A stretch of 26,204 nt of DNA from Polynucleobacter sp. (GTDB lineage: Bacteria > Pseudomonadota > Gammaproteobacteria > Burkholderiales > Burkholderiaceae). The notes beneath the pieces were generated by a model. It was not told the origin of the DNA and ran no database searches. It saw only the letters and a program-made list of their open reading frames with translations. The position numbers were made by a program, and so were the translations under genes. Numbering within the stretch: position 1 is the first letter of the stretch; each line of letters begins with the position of its first letter. Positions 7,882 to 15,330 of this stretch are shown here, piece after piece. The stretch spans positions 1 to 26,204 of the forward strand of contig JALRHB010000007.1 in the NCBI GenBank assembly GCA_023253245.1. The letters run 5' to 3'.

Positions 7882-8886
7882 ATGAAGATGAAGTTAAAAG
7901 GGGCCTTGATTTCCACCGCATTAGCCCTCGGTGTTGCTGGAGTTTCACCTGCGTTTGCTTGGGAGCCAACCAAGCCAGTTGAGTTCATTATTCCGGCTGG
8001 CCCAGGTGGCGGTGCTGACCAAATGGCTCGTATGATCCAAGGGATCATCACTAAACATAACTTGATGAAGCAATCCATCATTCCAATCAATAAATCTGCT
8101 GGTGCTGGTGCTGAAGGCTTTTTGGCTATGAAAGAAGCCAAGGGCGATCCTAATAAGATCATCATCACCCTGTCTAATCTTTTCACCACACCTCTTGCAA
8201 CTGGAATTCCATTTAACTGGAAAGACATTACTCCAGTAGCGATGTTGGCACTAGACCAGTTTGTGTTGTGGACTAATGCTGAAAAACCTTACAAGACAGC
8301 GCCTGAATACATTGCTGCTGCTAAAGCAGCTGGCCCTGGCAAGTTCAAAATGGGTGGCACTGGTTCTAAGCAAGAAGACCAAATCATTACTGTTGCCCTT
8401 GAAAAGGCGACTGGCGCTAAATTTACATACCTTCCATTTAAAGGGGGTGGTGCTGTAGCGGTTCAGTTGGTTGGTAACCACATTGATTCTTCTGTGAATA
8501 ACCCGATTGAAGCAGTTGCTCAATGGCGTGCTGGTAAGTTGCGCGCACAGTGTGTGTTTGATGACACTCGTATGCCATACAAGCAAAAAATGACAGACAC
8601 TCTCTCTTGGAATGACGTGCCAACCTGTAAGGAAGTTGGTGTTGATACTGACTACGTTATGTTGCGCGGTATCTTTATGGCGCCAGGTGTAACTCAAGAT
8701 CAGGTGGATTTTTATATCGACCTATTCAAGAAAGTTCGCGCTACTCCAGAGTGGAAAGAGTTCATGGAAAAAGGTGCATTCAACCAAACATTCATGACCG
8801 GCAAAGAGTTTAATAACTGGTTAACCTTGAACGAAGCTCTGCATAAGCAATTGATGGCAGAAGCAGGATTCTTGGCTAAGAAGTAA
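7882..8886 (+). CDS. tctC: Tripartite tricarboxylate transporter substrate-binding protein (TctC/Bug family)
   Basis: This is the periplasmic solute receptor of the adjacent TctAB transporter. Of its 334 residues, the first 26 form a Sec signal peptide ending AFA, followed by WEPTKPVEFIIPAGPGGG; the PAGPGGGAD segment is the usual Bug-family ligand-loop start. Later parts TYLPFKGGG and VNNPIEA are also family-like. The start ATG has an excellent AAGGAGGAG. The ligand cannot be told from sequence; TctC/Bug proteins bind carboxylates such as citrate, aromatic acids or amino acids. A terminator-like hairpin after the gene suggests the receptor is made in excess over the membrane subunits. Confidence 0.92.
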   Translation: MKMKLKGALISTALALGVAGVSPAFAWEPTKPVEFIIPAGPGGGADQMARMIQGIITKHNLMKQSIIPINKSAGAGAEGFLAMKEAKGDPNKIIITLSNLFTTPLATGIPFNWKDITPVAMLALDQFVLWTNAEKPYKTAPEYIAAAKAAGPGKFKMGGTGSKQEDQIITVALEKATGAKFTYLPFKGGGAVAVQLVGNHIDSSVNNPIEAVAQWRAGKLRAQCVFDDTRMPYKQKMTDTLSWNDVPTCKEVGVDTDYVMLRGIFMAPGVTQDQVDFYIDLFKKVRATPEWKEFMEKGAFNQTFMTGKEFNNWLTLNEALHKQLMAEAGFLAKK

Positions 8887-8900
8887 TCACGTATTGTGAG

Positions 8901-8931
8901 TAGACCCCTGCTTGTGCGGGGGTCTATTTTT
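8901..8931 (+). terminator. Intrinsic terminator-like hairpin between tctC and tctB
   Basis: TAGACCCCTG (8901-8910) pairs with 8917-8926 (10 bp including one G-T pair) around a six-base loop, followed by five Ts. It lies 15 bases after the tctC stop and 70 before tctB, so it probably terminates part of the transcripts. Confidence 0.8.
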
Positions 8932-9000
8932 AGGTGCGCATGAAACTTTTCAGTTGTAAATTCAAAATAACTATTAACTTTTTCATTGGTGATCGAAGTA

Positions 9001-9525
9001 ATGTCTGAAAATTCAAACGATAACAGTCACGAGTCGCTAGTTAGCGTTCGGACTATGGATATGGTTACTGCAGCCCTCTTTATTGTGTTGGGCGCTATAT
9101 TTATGTACGGTTCAGTGCAGCTAGGTAATGGCTGGGGGTCTGATGGGCCTGAAGCGGGCTATTTCCCGTTTTACATTAGCCTGATCATGTCAATTGCCAG
9201 TGCGGTTACTCTGTTCAAGGGCTTTAAAGATAAGAGTGAAGAGGATGAGTCCTTTGTCGAAAAAGGGCCTTTCAAGCAAGTGCTTTCCGTTCTATTGCCT
9301 GCAGGGGTATTTGTTCTTGGCGTTCAATTAATTGGCATCTATGTGTCTGCATTAATTTACATTGCCGTATTTATGAGATGGCTCGGTAAGTATGCGCTAT
9401 GGAAATCTATTGCGGTTGGCCTCGGTGTATCGGTGACCTTATTTATGGTCTTTGAGATCTGGTTCCAAGTTCCGTTGCCACATGGCTCCTTGGTTAATCC
9501 CTTGGCAATTATTGGCGTGCAATAA
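9001..9525 (+). CDS. tctB: Tripartite tricarboxylate transporter small membrane subunit TctB
   Basis: This 174-residue inner-membrane protein has a short charged N-terminus and four predicted helices: about 18-37, 55-74, 92-125 (possibly two close helices) and 135-158. The GPEAGYFPFYISL segment between the first two is typical of TctB. It is the small integral subunit that pairs with TctA. I take the ATG at 9001, weakly supported by a GGTGA upstream; an in-frame TTG at 8986 would add five residues. Confidence 0.88.
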   Translation: MSENSNDNSHESLVSVRTMDMVTAALFIVLGAIFMYGSVQLGNGWGSDGPEAGYFPFYISLIMSIASAVTLFKGFKDKSEEDESFVEKGPFKQVLSVLLPAGVFVLGVQLIGIYVSALIYIAVFMRWLGKYALWKSIAVGLGVSVTLFMVFEIWFQVPLPHGSLVNPLAIIGVQ

Positions 9526-9562
9526 ACAGATAACTATTAGAAAAATATAAAAGGAGCTCCAG

Positions 9563-11062
9563 TTGGAAGAAATTAGCGCTTTATTTCATGGCTTTGCTGT
9601 AGCCTTGACGCCATTCAACCTATTGTTGATGTTTGTTGGTGTGACTCTTGGTGTCATCATTGGTGTATTGCCCGGTTTGGGTGGTGCTAACGGCATTGCA
9701 ATTTTGTTGCCTCTAACATTTACGATGCCGCCTACATCGGCCATCATCATGCTTTCCTGTATTTATTGGGGTGCATTATTTGGTGGGGCGATTACATCGG
9801 TTCTCTTTAATATTCCGGGTGAGCCGTGGTCGGTTGCAACAACCTTTGACGGTTATCCAATGGCACGTGAAGGTAAGGCTGGACAGGCTTTAACTGCCGC
9901 CTTTACTTCATCATTCGTTGGTGCATTCTTTGCCATCGTGATGATTACCTTCTTGGCTCCCTTAATTGCGAAGTTTGCACTTGAGTTCGGGCCACCAGAG
10001 TTCTTCTCAGTCTACCTCCTCACTTTCTGTAGCTTTGTTGGAATGAGCAAAGGTTCACCATTTAAGACAATTGCGTCTATGATGTTGGGTTTTGCCTTAG
10101 CTACTGTTGGTATGGATACCGTGACTGGTCAGCTCCGCTTAACTTACGGAAGCCAAGAGTTGATGCGTGGCTTTGATTTCTTGATTGCGGTTATCGGTTT
10201 GTTTGGTATCGGCGAGATTTTGGACTCTATGGAAGAGGGCCTGCAATTTAAAGGTGCTGCAGCTAAGATTCGCCGTCAAGTGGTTCTTGAAACTTGGGCT
10301 ACTTTGCCAAAGTACTGGGCAACTTCATTGCGCAGCTGTTTAATCGGTTGCTGGATGGGTATTACTCCAGGAGGAGCCACTCCAGCTTCATTTATGTCCT
10401 ACGGTGTGGCCAAGAGAATGTCTAAGAATGGCGATAAATTTGGCAAGGGTGAAATCGAAGGGGTAGTTGCTCCTGAGACTGCTGCTCATGCTGCGGGTAC
10501 TGCTGCATTGTTACCAATGCTATCTTTGGGTATCCCAGGATCTCCAACAGCAGCTGTATTGCTTGGTGGCTTGTTGATCTGGGGTCTACAGCCTGGCCCA
10601 TTGTTGTTCGTAGAGCAATCTGACTTTGTTTGGGGCCTGATTGCGAGTATGTACCTCGGAAACATTGCTGGTTTGATTGTGGTGTTAACCTGCGTACCGG
10701 TTTTTGCTTCAATTTTGAGAATTCCGTTCTCTATCATTGCCCCAGTAATTTTGGTCGTTTGTGCGGTTGGTGCATACACCGTGGGTAATGCCATGTTTGA
10801 TGTATGGCTCATGCTTCTGTTTGGTGTAGTTGGTTATGTCTTTAAGAAGTTAAATTACCCAATGGCTCCAATGGTATTGGCTTTAGTGTTGGGCGACCGT
10901 GCTGAAGACTCTTTCCGTCAGTCTATGCTCATGTCTGGTGGTGGTTTGGATATTTTCTTCTCTAACTACCTAGTGGGCGGCATTAGTGGCTTGGCATTGA
11001 TCTTGTTGCTTTGGCCTTTTGTCAGCAAAGTGATTGGCAAGAAAAAAGTCGCTGCGGCTTAA
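9563..11062 (+). CDS. tctA: Tripartite tricarboxylate transporter large membrane subunit TctA
   Basis: This 499-residue protein has about 11-12 membrane helices. Family hallmarks near the N-terminus are GVLPGLGGANG and the region FNIPGEPWSVATTFDGYPMAREGKAG, with a second glycine/proline-rich repeat LSLGIPGSPTAAVLLGG in the middle. It is the permease for the TctC-delivered solute, driven by an ion gradient. It starts at a TTG preceded by AAGGAG, 37 bases after tctB, and ends before a strong terminator. Operon order tctC-tctB-tctA is usual. Confidence 0.93.
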   Translation: MEEISALFHGFAVALTPFNLLLMFVGVTLGVIIGVLPGLGGANGIAILLPLTFTMPPTSAIIMLSCIYWGALFGGAITSVLFNIPGEPWSVATTFDGYPMAREGKAGQALTAAFTSSFVGAFFAIVMITFLAPLIAKFALEFGPPEFFSVYLLTFCSFVGMSKGSPFKTIASMMLGFALATVGMDTVTGQLRLTYGSQELMRGFDFLIAVIGLFGIGEILDSMEEGLQFKGAAAKIRRQVVLETWATLPKYWATSLRSCLIGCWMGITPGGATPASFMSYGVAKRMSKNGDKFGKGEIEGVVAPETAAHAAGTAALLPMLSLGIPGSPTAAVLLGGLLIWGLQPGPLLFVEQSDFVWGLIASMYLGNIAGLIVVLTCVPVFASILRIPFSIIAPVILVVCAVGAYTVGNAMFDVWLMLLFGVVGYVFKKLNYPMAPMVLALVLGDRAEDSFRQSMLMSGGGLDIFFSNYLVGGISGLALILLLWPFVSKVIGKKKVAAA

Positions 11063-11082
11063 GAAGTGGTGATTAAGTAAAA

Positions 11083-11111
11083 AAGAGGGGGCGTAAGCCC
11101 CCTTTCTTTTT
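11083..11111 (+). terminator. Intrinsic terminator after tctA
   Basis: AGGGGGC (11086-11092), loop GTAA, GCCCCCT (11097-11103), then a T-rich tail (TTCTTTTT). It lies 20 bases after the tctA stop and closes the tct operon. Confidence 0.88.
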
Positions 11112-11169
11112 GTGCGAAATATTACATATAGAGGATGCTAATCGAGAAAAATCGCTGCTATACAGTTTT

Positions 11170-11271
11170 ATGCAGGCTCAAGAGGCAAATCAAGCTGCTA
11201 ACCCATATTTTAAGATGACGCAAGTCAGTTTTCAGCTTCATAATGATGTGTGTGAGACGAAGACATTATGA
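11170..11271 (+). CDS. Possible 33-residue small protein, overlapping the next gene by ATGA
   Basis: An ATG at 11170 opens a 33-codon frame ending in a TGA that overlaps the next start as ATGA, the arrangement of translationally coupled pairs. It contains NPYFKMTQVSF and has no membrane helix. No Shine-Dalgarno is seen before its ATG, and I do not recognise the peptide, so this may be chance. It occupies most of the 205-base gap after tctA. Confidence 0.25.
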   Translation: MQAQEANQAANPYFKMTQVSFQLHNDVCETKTL

Positions 11272-11621
11272 GCCTATTTTTTCGTAAATTAAGGACCCAT
11301 CCAAAAGTAGCTCCTGGGATGGAGCGCTTGATTTTGCGCCATATTCCACAGGTATTTATCTTTGGCCTACTAGGGCTTAGTCTGCCATTACTTTTGGCTA
11401 GGCTATTTCCTATTTCGGGAAGTGTCACTGAGGTCCAACGCTGGATTGTTACCGTTGATATCTATGTCATCAGCTTAATTGTGTTTTATTGCACAGCAAT
11501 TTTTACGGTTGGCTTCGGGGCACTGATTGTGATGATTATGAAAGGCCCAGCATATGTGGCTGATGCCTATCCTCTCATCGATTTTGATAGGCCATATGAT
11601 GACAAGAAAATGGATCGATAG
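11268..11621 (+). CDS. Conserved two-helix membrane protein of unknown function
   Basis: This 117-residue protein has a basic N-terminus (1-27), helices at about 28-48 and 62-92, and a short acidic-basic tail with KGPAYVADAYPL after the second helix. I recall similar short proteins in Burkholderiales but no assigned function. It is followed 68 bases later by a DUF2244 gene and then a copper chaperone, a neighbourhood seen around haem-copper oxidases, so a role in respiratory-complex biogenesis is possible (inference). The ATG is preceded by a weak GAAG. Confidence 0.7.
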   Translation: MSLFFRKLRTHPKVAPGMERLILRHIPQVFIFGLLGLSLPLLLARLFPISGSVTEVQRWIVTVDIYVISLIVFYCTAIFTVGFGALIVMIMKGPAYVADAYPLIDFDRPYDDKKMDR

Positions 11622-11689
11622 TCCATGTATCTTTCATTTATAAAAGTGCTGGCTAGAGCTTGGTGAATGACCTATATCAGGGTAGATAC

Positions 11690-12121
11690 ATGCGTACTTG
11701 GTTGATGAAACGAAATTGCTCTTTTTCACCTAAACAGGTGGGAATGTTTTATGTTTCGATTGTTTGCTTCTCCTTATTGGTAGCAACATACTTTTTATTA
11801 ATCGGGGTATGGATGGTGATTATCTTTACTACCATTGAAATTCTGGCCTTAACGATTGCTCTGTATGTCTATACCCGCCATGCGCTGGATTATGAAAAGA
11901 TCACGATAGTAGGCAAGCAGCTACTGTTTGAGAGGAGTTGGGGTGGCAAGTTGCAGCAGCATGAATTTAATACCGTCTGGACAAAAGTAATTTCAACAGG
12001 CAAGGCAGATAGAGACATTGCATTAAAAAGCGCAAATCAAGAAGTAATCATTGGTTTTTTTGTTGGAGTGAATGAGCGAGAGAAGTTTCAAAAAGAGCTA
12101 CAACAATATCTTGGAGTTTGA
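11690..12121 (+). CDS. DUF2244 family membrane protein
   Basis: This protein of 143 residues from ATG 11690 has the family start KRNCSFSPKQ, two close helices (about 17-40 and 43-63), the motif YTRHALDYEKI and a soluble C-terminal domain of about 75 residues. DUF2244 proteins are often encoded beside cytochrome c oxidase genes; the function is unknown. A TTG at 11660 or GTG at 11663 in frame would add nine or ten residues; I prefer the ATG, with AGGGTAG upstream. It lies 22 bases before the PCu(A)C gene, so they are probably co-transcribed. Confidence 0.82.
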   Translation: MRTWLMKRNCSFSPKQVGMFYVSIVCFSLLVATYFLLIGVWMVIIFTTIEILALTIALYVYTRHALDYEKITIVGKQLLFERSWGGKLQQHEFNTVWTKVISTGKADRDIALKSANQEVIIGFFVGVNEREKFQKELQQYLGV

Positions 12122-12143
12122 ATTTAACTAGGAGGTAGTAAGA

Positions 12144-12626
12144 ATGGCACGCAATACTTTATTAAAGGCATTATTGATTTCAGCAGTTGGCGTATTTGGT
12201 TTGGCAAATGCACAAAACGCTAAAGTAGGTAGCGTAGAAATCGAAAACGCATACACCCGCGCTACAGTTCCAGGTCAAATGGCAGCCGGTGGTTTTATGA
12301 AGATTGAAAACAAGGGTAAAGCAGATCAACTAGTCTCCGCTAGCTCTCCCGTGGCTGGTGAAGTGCAGTTGCATGAAATGGCGATGGAAGGCAATGTCAT
12401 GAAAATGCGCCAAGTCAAAGATATCGCAGTGCCAGCAAACGGCGCTGTTGAATTGAAGCCGGGTGGCTTACACTTAATGTTTATGAACATTAAGGCTCCA
12501 TTAGCCGCTGGCGAAACTATCCCGGTCAAACTCAAGTTTGCTAAGGCTGGTGAAGTCGAAGTGAAGATGCCAGTCAATGCAATGGGCGCACAAGGTAGTG
12601 CTCATGGTGGCGGAATGAAACACTAA
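12144..12626 (+). CDS. Periplasmic copper chaperone PCu(A)C
   Basis: This 160-residue exported protein delivers Cu(I) in the periplasm, typically to the CuA or CuB sites of cytochrome oxidases. A signal peptide ends about residue 23-24 (ANA). The copper-binding signature H-x10-M-x21-H-x-M is perfect: H77, M88, H110, M112. The C-terminus ends in a short glycine/histidine/methionine-rich tail (HGGGMKH) that may add metal affinity. The start has a strong AGGAGG. No oxidase CuA subunit or SCO gene is in the window; a cytochrome bd oxidase, which needs no copper, lies 13 kb away. Confidence 0.92.
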   Translation: MARNTLLKALLISAVGVFGLANAQNAKVGSVEIENAYTRATVPGQMAAGGFMKIENKGKADQLVSASSPVAGEVQLHEMAMEGNVMKMRQVKDIAVPANGAVELKPGGLHLMFMNIKAPLAAGETIPVKLKFAKAGEVEVKMPVNAMGAQGSAHGGGMKH

Positions 12627-12655
12627 GATTTAGATTGATTAGTGAGCTGAGTAAT

Positions 12656-12688
12656 AAAAAAGCCCCTAGTTATCACTGGGGGCTTTTT
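12656..12688. terminator. Bidirectional intrinsic terminator between PCu(A)C and ilvD
   Basis: AGCCCCTAGT (12661-12670), loop TATC, ACTGGGGGCT (12675-12684), flanked by five As on the left and at least four Ts on the right. The stem is 10 bp with one G-T pair. It lies 30 bases after the PCu(A)C stop and 16 from the ilvD stop, so it can serve both convergent units. Confidence 0.9.
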
Positions 12689-12704
12689 AGCTAGAGCAAG
12701 CATT

Positions 12705-14396
12705 TTAAATATTTAAATCCAAGTCAGTAACAGCGCCTTTGCTTGCGCTACTCGCAAGACTTGCATACTTTGCTAATAGACCACGGGTGTAGCGTGGTTT
12801 AGGTTGCTTCCATGCGGCGCGACGTTTGGCAATCTCTTCATCACTCACGTTGAGCTGAATGAGCAGTTTGTGGGCATCGATTGTTACAGAGTCACCTTCC
12901 TCAATAAGGGCAATCGTTCCGCCTACGTAAGCCTCAGGAGCCACGTGACCCACAACCATACCCCATGTGCCACCCGAGAAGCGGCCATCGGTGATAAGAC
13001 CCACAGACTCGCCTAAACCTTGACCAACCAAGGCAGAGGTAGGGGCAAGCATCTCACGCATTCCAGGGCCGCCTTTGGGGCCTTCATAGCGGATGACCAT
13101 GACATCACCATCTTTAATCTTTTGGGCCATGATGGCTGCCATTGCTTCATCCTCAGAGTCAAAAACACGAGCAGGACCAGTAATGGAGGGGTTTTTTAGA
13201 CCGGTAATCTTGGCAACGCAACCCTCAGGAGAGATATTTCCTTTCAGAATGGCTAGGTGACCTTGCTTATAAATTGGGTTGTCTAAAGTACGAATCACCT
13301 TTTGATCAGCGCGAGGTACTGACGGGACATCTTTCAGTGTTTCGGCAATCGTTTTGCCAGTAATGGTCATGCAATCGCCATGCAAGAGTCCGCCATCAAG
13401 CAAAATTTTCATTACTTGTGGAATTCCACCCGCTTGGTGCAAGTCAGTTGCTAAATATTGACCAGAGGGTTTCATATCAGCGATGACAGGGACGCGTTTA
13501 CGAATGCGCTCAAAATCATCAATCGTCCAATCGATTTCAGCGGCACTAGTGATTGCGAGGTAATGGAGTACCGCATTGGTAGAGCCGCCAACAGCCATAA
13601 TGACGCTCACTGCATTCTCAATAGACTTCTTAGTAATGATGTCGCGCGGACGTAAATTCTTTTTAATCGCCTCAACCAGCACAATGGCGGACTCATGTGC
13701 GCTAGCAACTTTCTCGGCATCTTCGTTGGCCATGGTTGAGGAGTAGGGCAGACTCATGCCAAGCGCTTCAAATGAGGAGCTCATAGTATTGGCGGTATAC
13801 ATGCCGCCACAAGATCCGCTACCTGGGCAGGCGTGCTGCTCAACGCCTTTGAGGTCAGCTTCGCTCAGGCGCCCTGAGGTGAATTCACCAACGGCTTCAA
13901 ATGCGGAGACGATATTGAGATCTTTGCCTTTAAAGTGGCCAGGCTTAATCGTGCCACCATAAACATAGATGCCGGGAACATTGGTGCGTGCTAAGGCCAT
14001 CATGCCGCCTGGCATATTTTTATCGCAACCACCGATAACAACCACGCCGTCTTGCCATAAACCGTTTACACAAGTTTCAATACTGTCGGCAATTACCTCG
14101 CGTGAGATAAGGGAGTATTTCATGCCTTCAGTGCCCATACCTATGCCATCGGAAACGGTTGGGGTACCAAATAACTGAGCTTTAGCACCAGCTTCCTCAA
14201 GAGCGGTAACTGCTGCATCAGCTAACTTTTGTAAGCCGCTATTGCAGGGGGTAATGGTGGAGTGTCCATTGGCGACACCAACCATCGGTTTTACAAAATC
14301 CGTCTCTTGGTAGCCCATCGCGTAATACATTGAGCGATTGGGAGCTCGGGCAACTCCTTCGGTGACGTTGCGCGAGCGTTCATTTAGGCGTTTCAT
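12705..14396 (-). CDS. ilvD: Dihydroxy-acid dehydratase
   Basis: This enzyme catalyses the third common step of valine, isoleucine and leucine synthesis (dihydroxy-acid to 2-keto acid) with an Fe-S cluster and Mg2+. At 563 residues it is the usual length of the shorter form. Candidate cluster cysteines are C51 (TPCNSG), C124 (GGCDKNMPGG) and C196 (CPGSGSCGG), the last two inside the family signatures. DGRFSGGTWG near the C-terminus is also diagnostic. The ATG at 14396 is preceded by GGAG 12 bases upstream. It is a single gene here, not in an ilv operon. No leader peptide or T-box is seen upstream. Confidence 0.97.
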   Translation of the reverse strand: MKRLNERSRNVTEGVARAPNRSMYYAMGYQETDFVKPMVGVANGHSTITPCNSGLQKLADAAVTALEEAGAKAQLFGTPTVSDGIGMGTEGMKYSLISREVIADSIETCVNGLWQDGVVVIGGCDKNMPGGMMALARTNVPGIYVYGGTIKPGHFKGKDLNIVSAFEAVGEFTSGRLSEADLKGVEQHACPGSGSCGGMYTANTMSSSFEALGMSLPYSSTMANEDAEKVASAHESAIVLVEAIKKNLRPRDIITKKSIENAVSVIMAVGGSTNAVLHYLAITSAAEIDWTIDDFERIRKRVPVIADMKPSGQYLATDLHQAGGIPQVMKILLDGGLLHGDCMTITGKTIAETLKDVPSVPRADQKVIRTLDNPIYKQGHLAILKGNISPEGCVAKITGLKNPSITGPARVFDSEDEAMAAIMAQKIKDGDVMVIRYEGPKGGPGMREMLAPTSALVGQGLGESVGLITDGRFSGGTWGMVVGHVAPEAYVGGTIALIEEGDSVTIDAHKLLIQLNVSDEEIAKRRAAWKQPKPRYTRGLLAKYASLASSASKGAVTDLDLNI

Positions 14397-14544
14397 GCTG
14401 ATATTGGCTCCAGAAAAGAATTAGTCGAAAGGCTCTATTGTGCCGTGAGATAAGGCAGAGTGCAGGGGTTTTTAAGACCTTTCTGCGCCTTTGCAATACG
14501 TCTTTTGGCAAATGGAACTATTGTATTTGCTGATTACCTCATAG

Positions 14545-14564
14545 TATTAGCTATATGGCTAATA
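14545..14564. repeat. 7-bp inverted repeat TATTAGC/GCTAATA upstream of the response regulator
   Basis: Perfect arms around TATATG in the 226-base ilvD/response-regulator divergent gap, 59 bases before the regulator ATG. A related TTAGCT/AGCTAA palindrome lies just after the regulator gene. It may be an operator for the regulator (inference). The rest of the gap shows no gene. Confidence 0.35.
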
Positions 14565-14622
14565 TCCTTTCAAAAATAGCTGCAGTAAATTGCACTATTG
14601 ATGACTTTTTCCTTCAAATTCA

Positions 14623-15243
14623 ATGACTAAAGTTGGCCACATTTACCTAATTGACGATGATGCATCAATGCGAACCTCTATGAGCAGAATGCTTAAAGAG
14701 GTGGGGTATGTGGTCGAGGATTTTTCTTCAGCGCTAAGCTTTTTAGAGCATTCCATGCCCGTATCCCCTGCGGTGATCCTATTAGATATGCAGATGCCTG
14801 ATATGACAGGCTTAGATCTCCAGGAAAAATTGCTGCAAATGGGGAGAAAGACCCCTATTGTTTTTGTTAGTGGCCAAAGCCACCCCCATCAGATTGTGAA
14901 GGGCCTCAAAAAAGGGGCAATCGACTTCCTGTTTAAGCCCTTTAACTTGGAGGACTTGCTTAAGGCGGTTGGCGACGCCATTGAGTTTGATAAACGCCAG
15001 TTAAAGCGCATTTCAAAGACGGTAGAGGCTAAAAAAGACTACGCCAGCTTGACCCCAAGGGAGAAAGAGGTCTGTTTTTGGCTGGTAAAGGGCTTGCTTA
15101 ATAAAGATATTGCTGTCAAGCTTGGCACAACTGATGCAACCATTAAAGTTCATAAGGCTAGAGTGATGGACAAAATGCATGTAGATTCTGTTCAAACTCT
15201 GGTTGCGAAGTATTTGGAATCCGAGCTTGAGGATATCGAATAA
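14623..15243 (+). CDS. FixJ/NarL-type response regulator (REC-HTH_LuxR), orphan
   Basis: This 206-residue transcription regulator has a receiver domain (about 5-122) with acidic pair D11/D12, phosphoacceptor D55 (LLDMQMPD), S83 and K105 (FKPF), all present. A LuxR-type helix-turn-helix (about 142-206) carries LTPREKEV and NKDIAVKLGTTDATIKVHKARVMDKM. The domain order and short linker fit the FixJ/TodT group. No histidine kinase is encoded nearby, so its partner is elsewhere. There is no clear Shine-Dalgarno before the ATG. It is followed on the same strand by a membrane-anchored HTH gene. Confidence 0.9.
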   Translation: MTKVGHIYLIDDDASMRTSMSRMLKEVGYVVEDFSSALSFLEHSMPVSPAVILLDMQMPDMTGLDLQEKLLQMGRKTPIVFVSGQSHPHQIVKGLKKGAIDFLFKPFNLEDLLKAVGDAIEFDKRQLKRISKTVEAKKDYASLTPREKEVCFWLVKGLLNKDIAVKLGTTDATIKVHKARVMDKMHVDSVQTLVAKYLESELEDIE

Positions 15244-15245
15244 GG

Positions 15246-15261
15246 TTAGCTGTTTAGCTAA
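15246..15261. repeat. Hairpin TTAGCT/AGCTAA after the response regulator
   Basis: Six-bp arms around GTTT, two bases after the regulator stop, followed by TTT only. It is a weak terminator or a second copy of the palindrome seen upstream of the gene. Confidence 0.3.
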
Positions 15262-15330
15262 TTTCCCTTATGTAGATTAAGAACTATGATGAGGCACGAA
15301 TTTGGCAAATAAATCACTTAAAGTGTTTTT

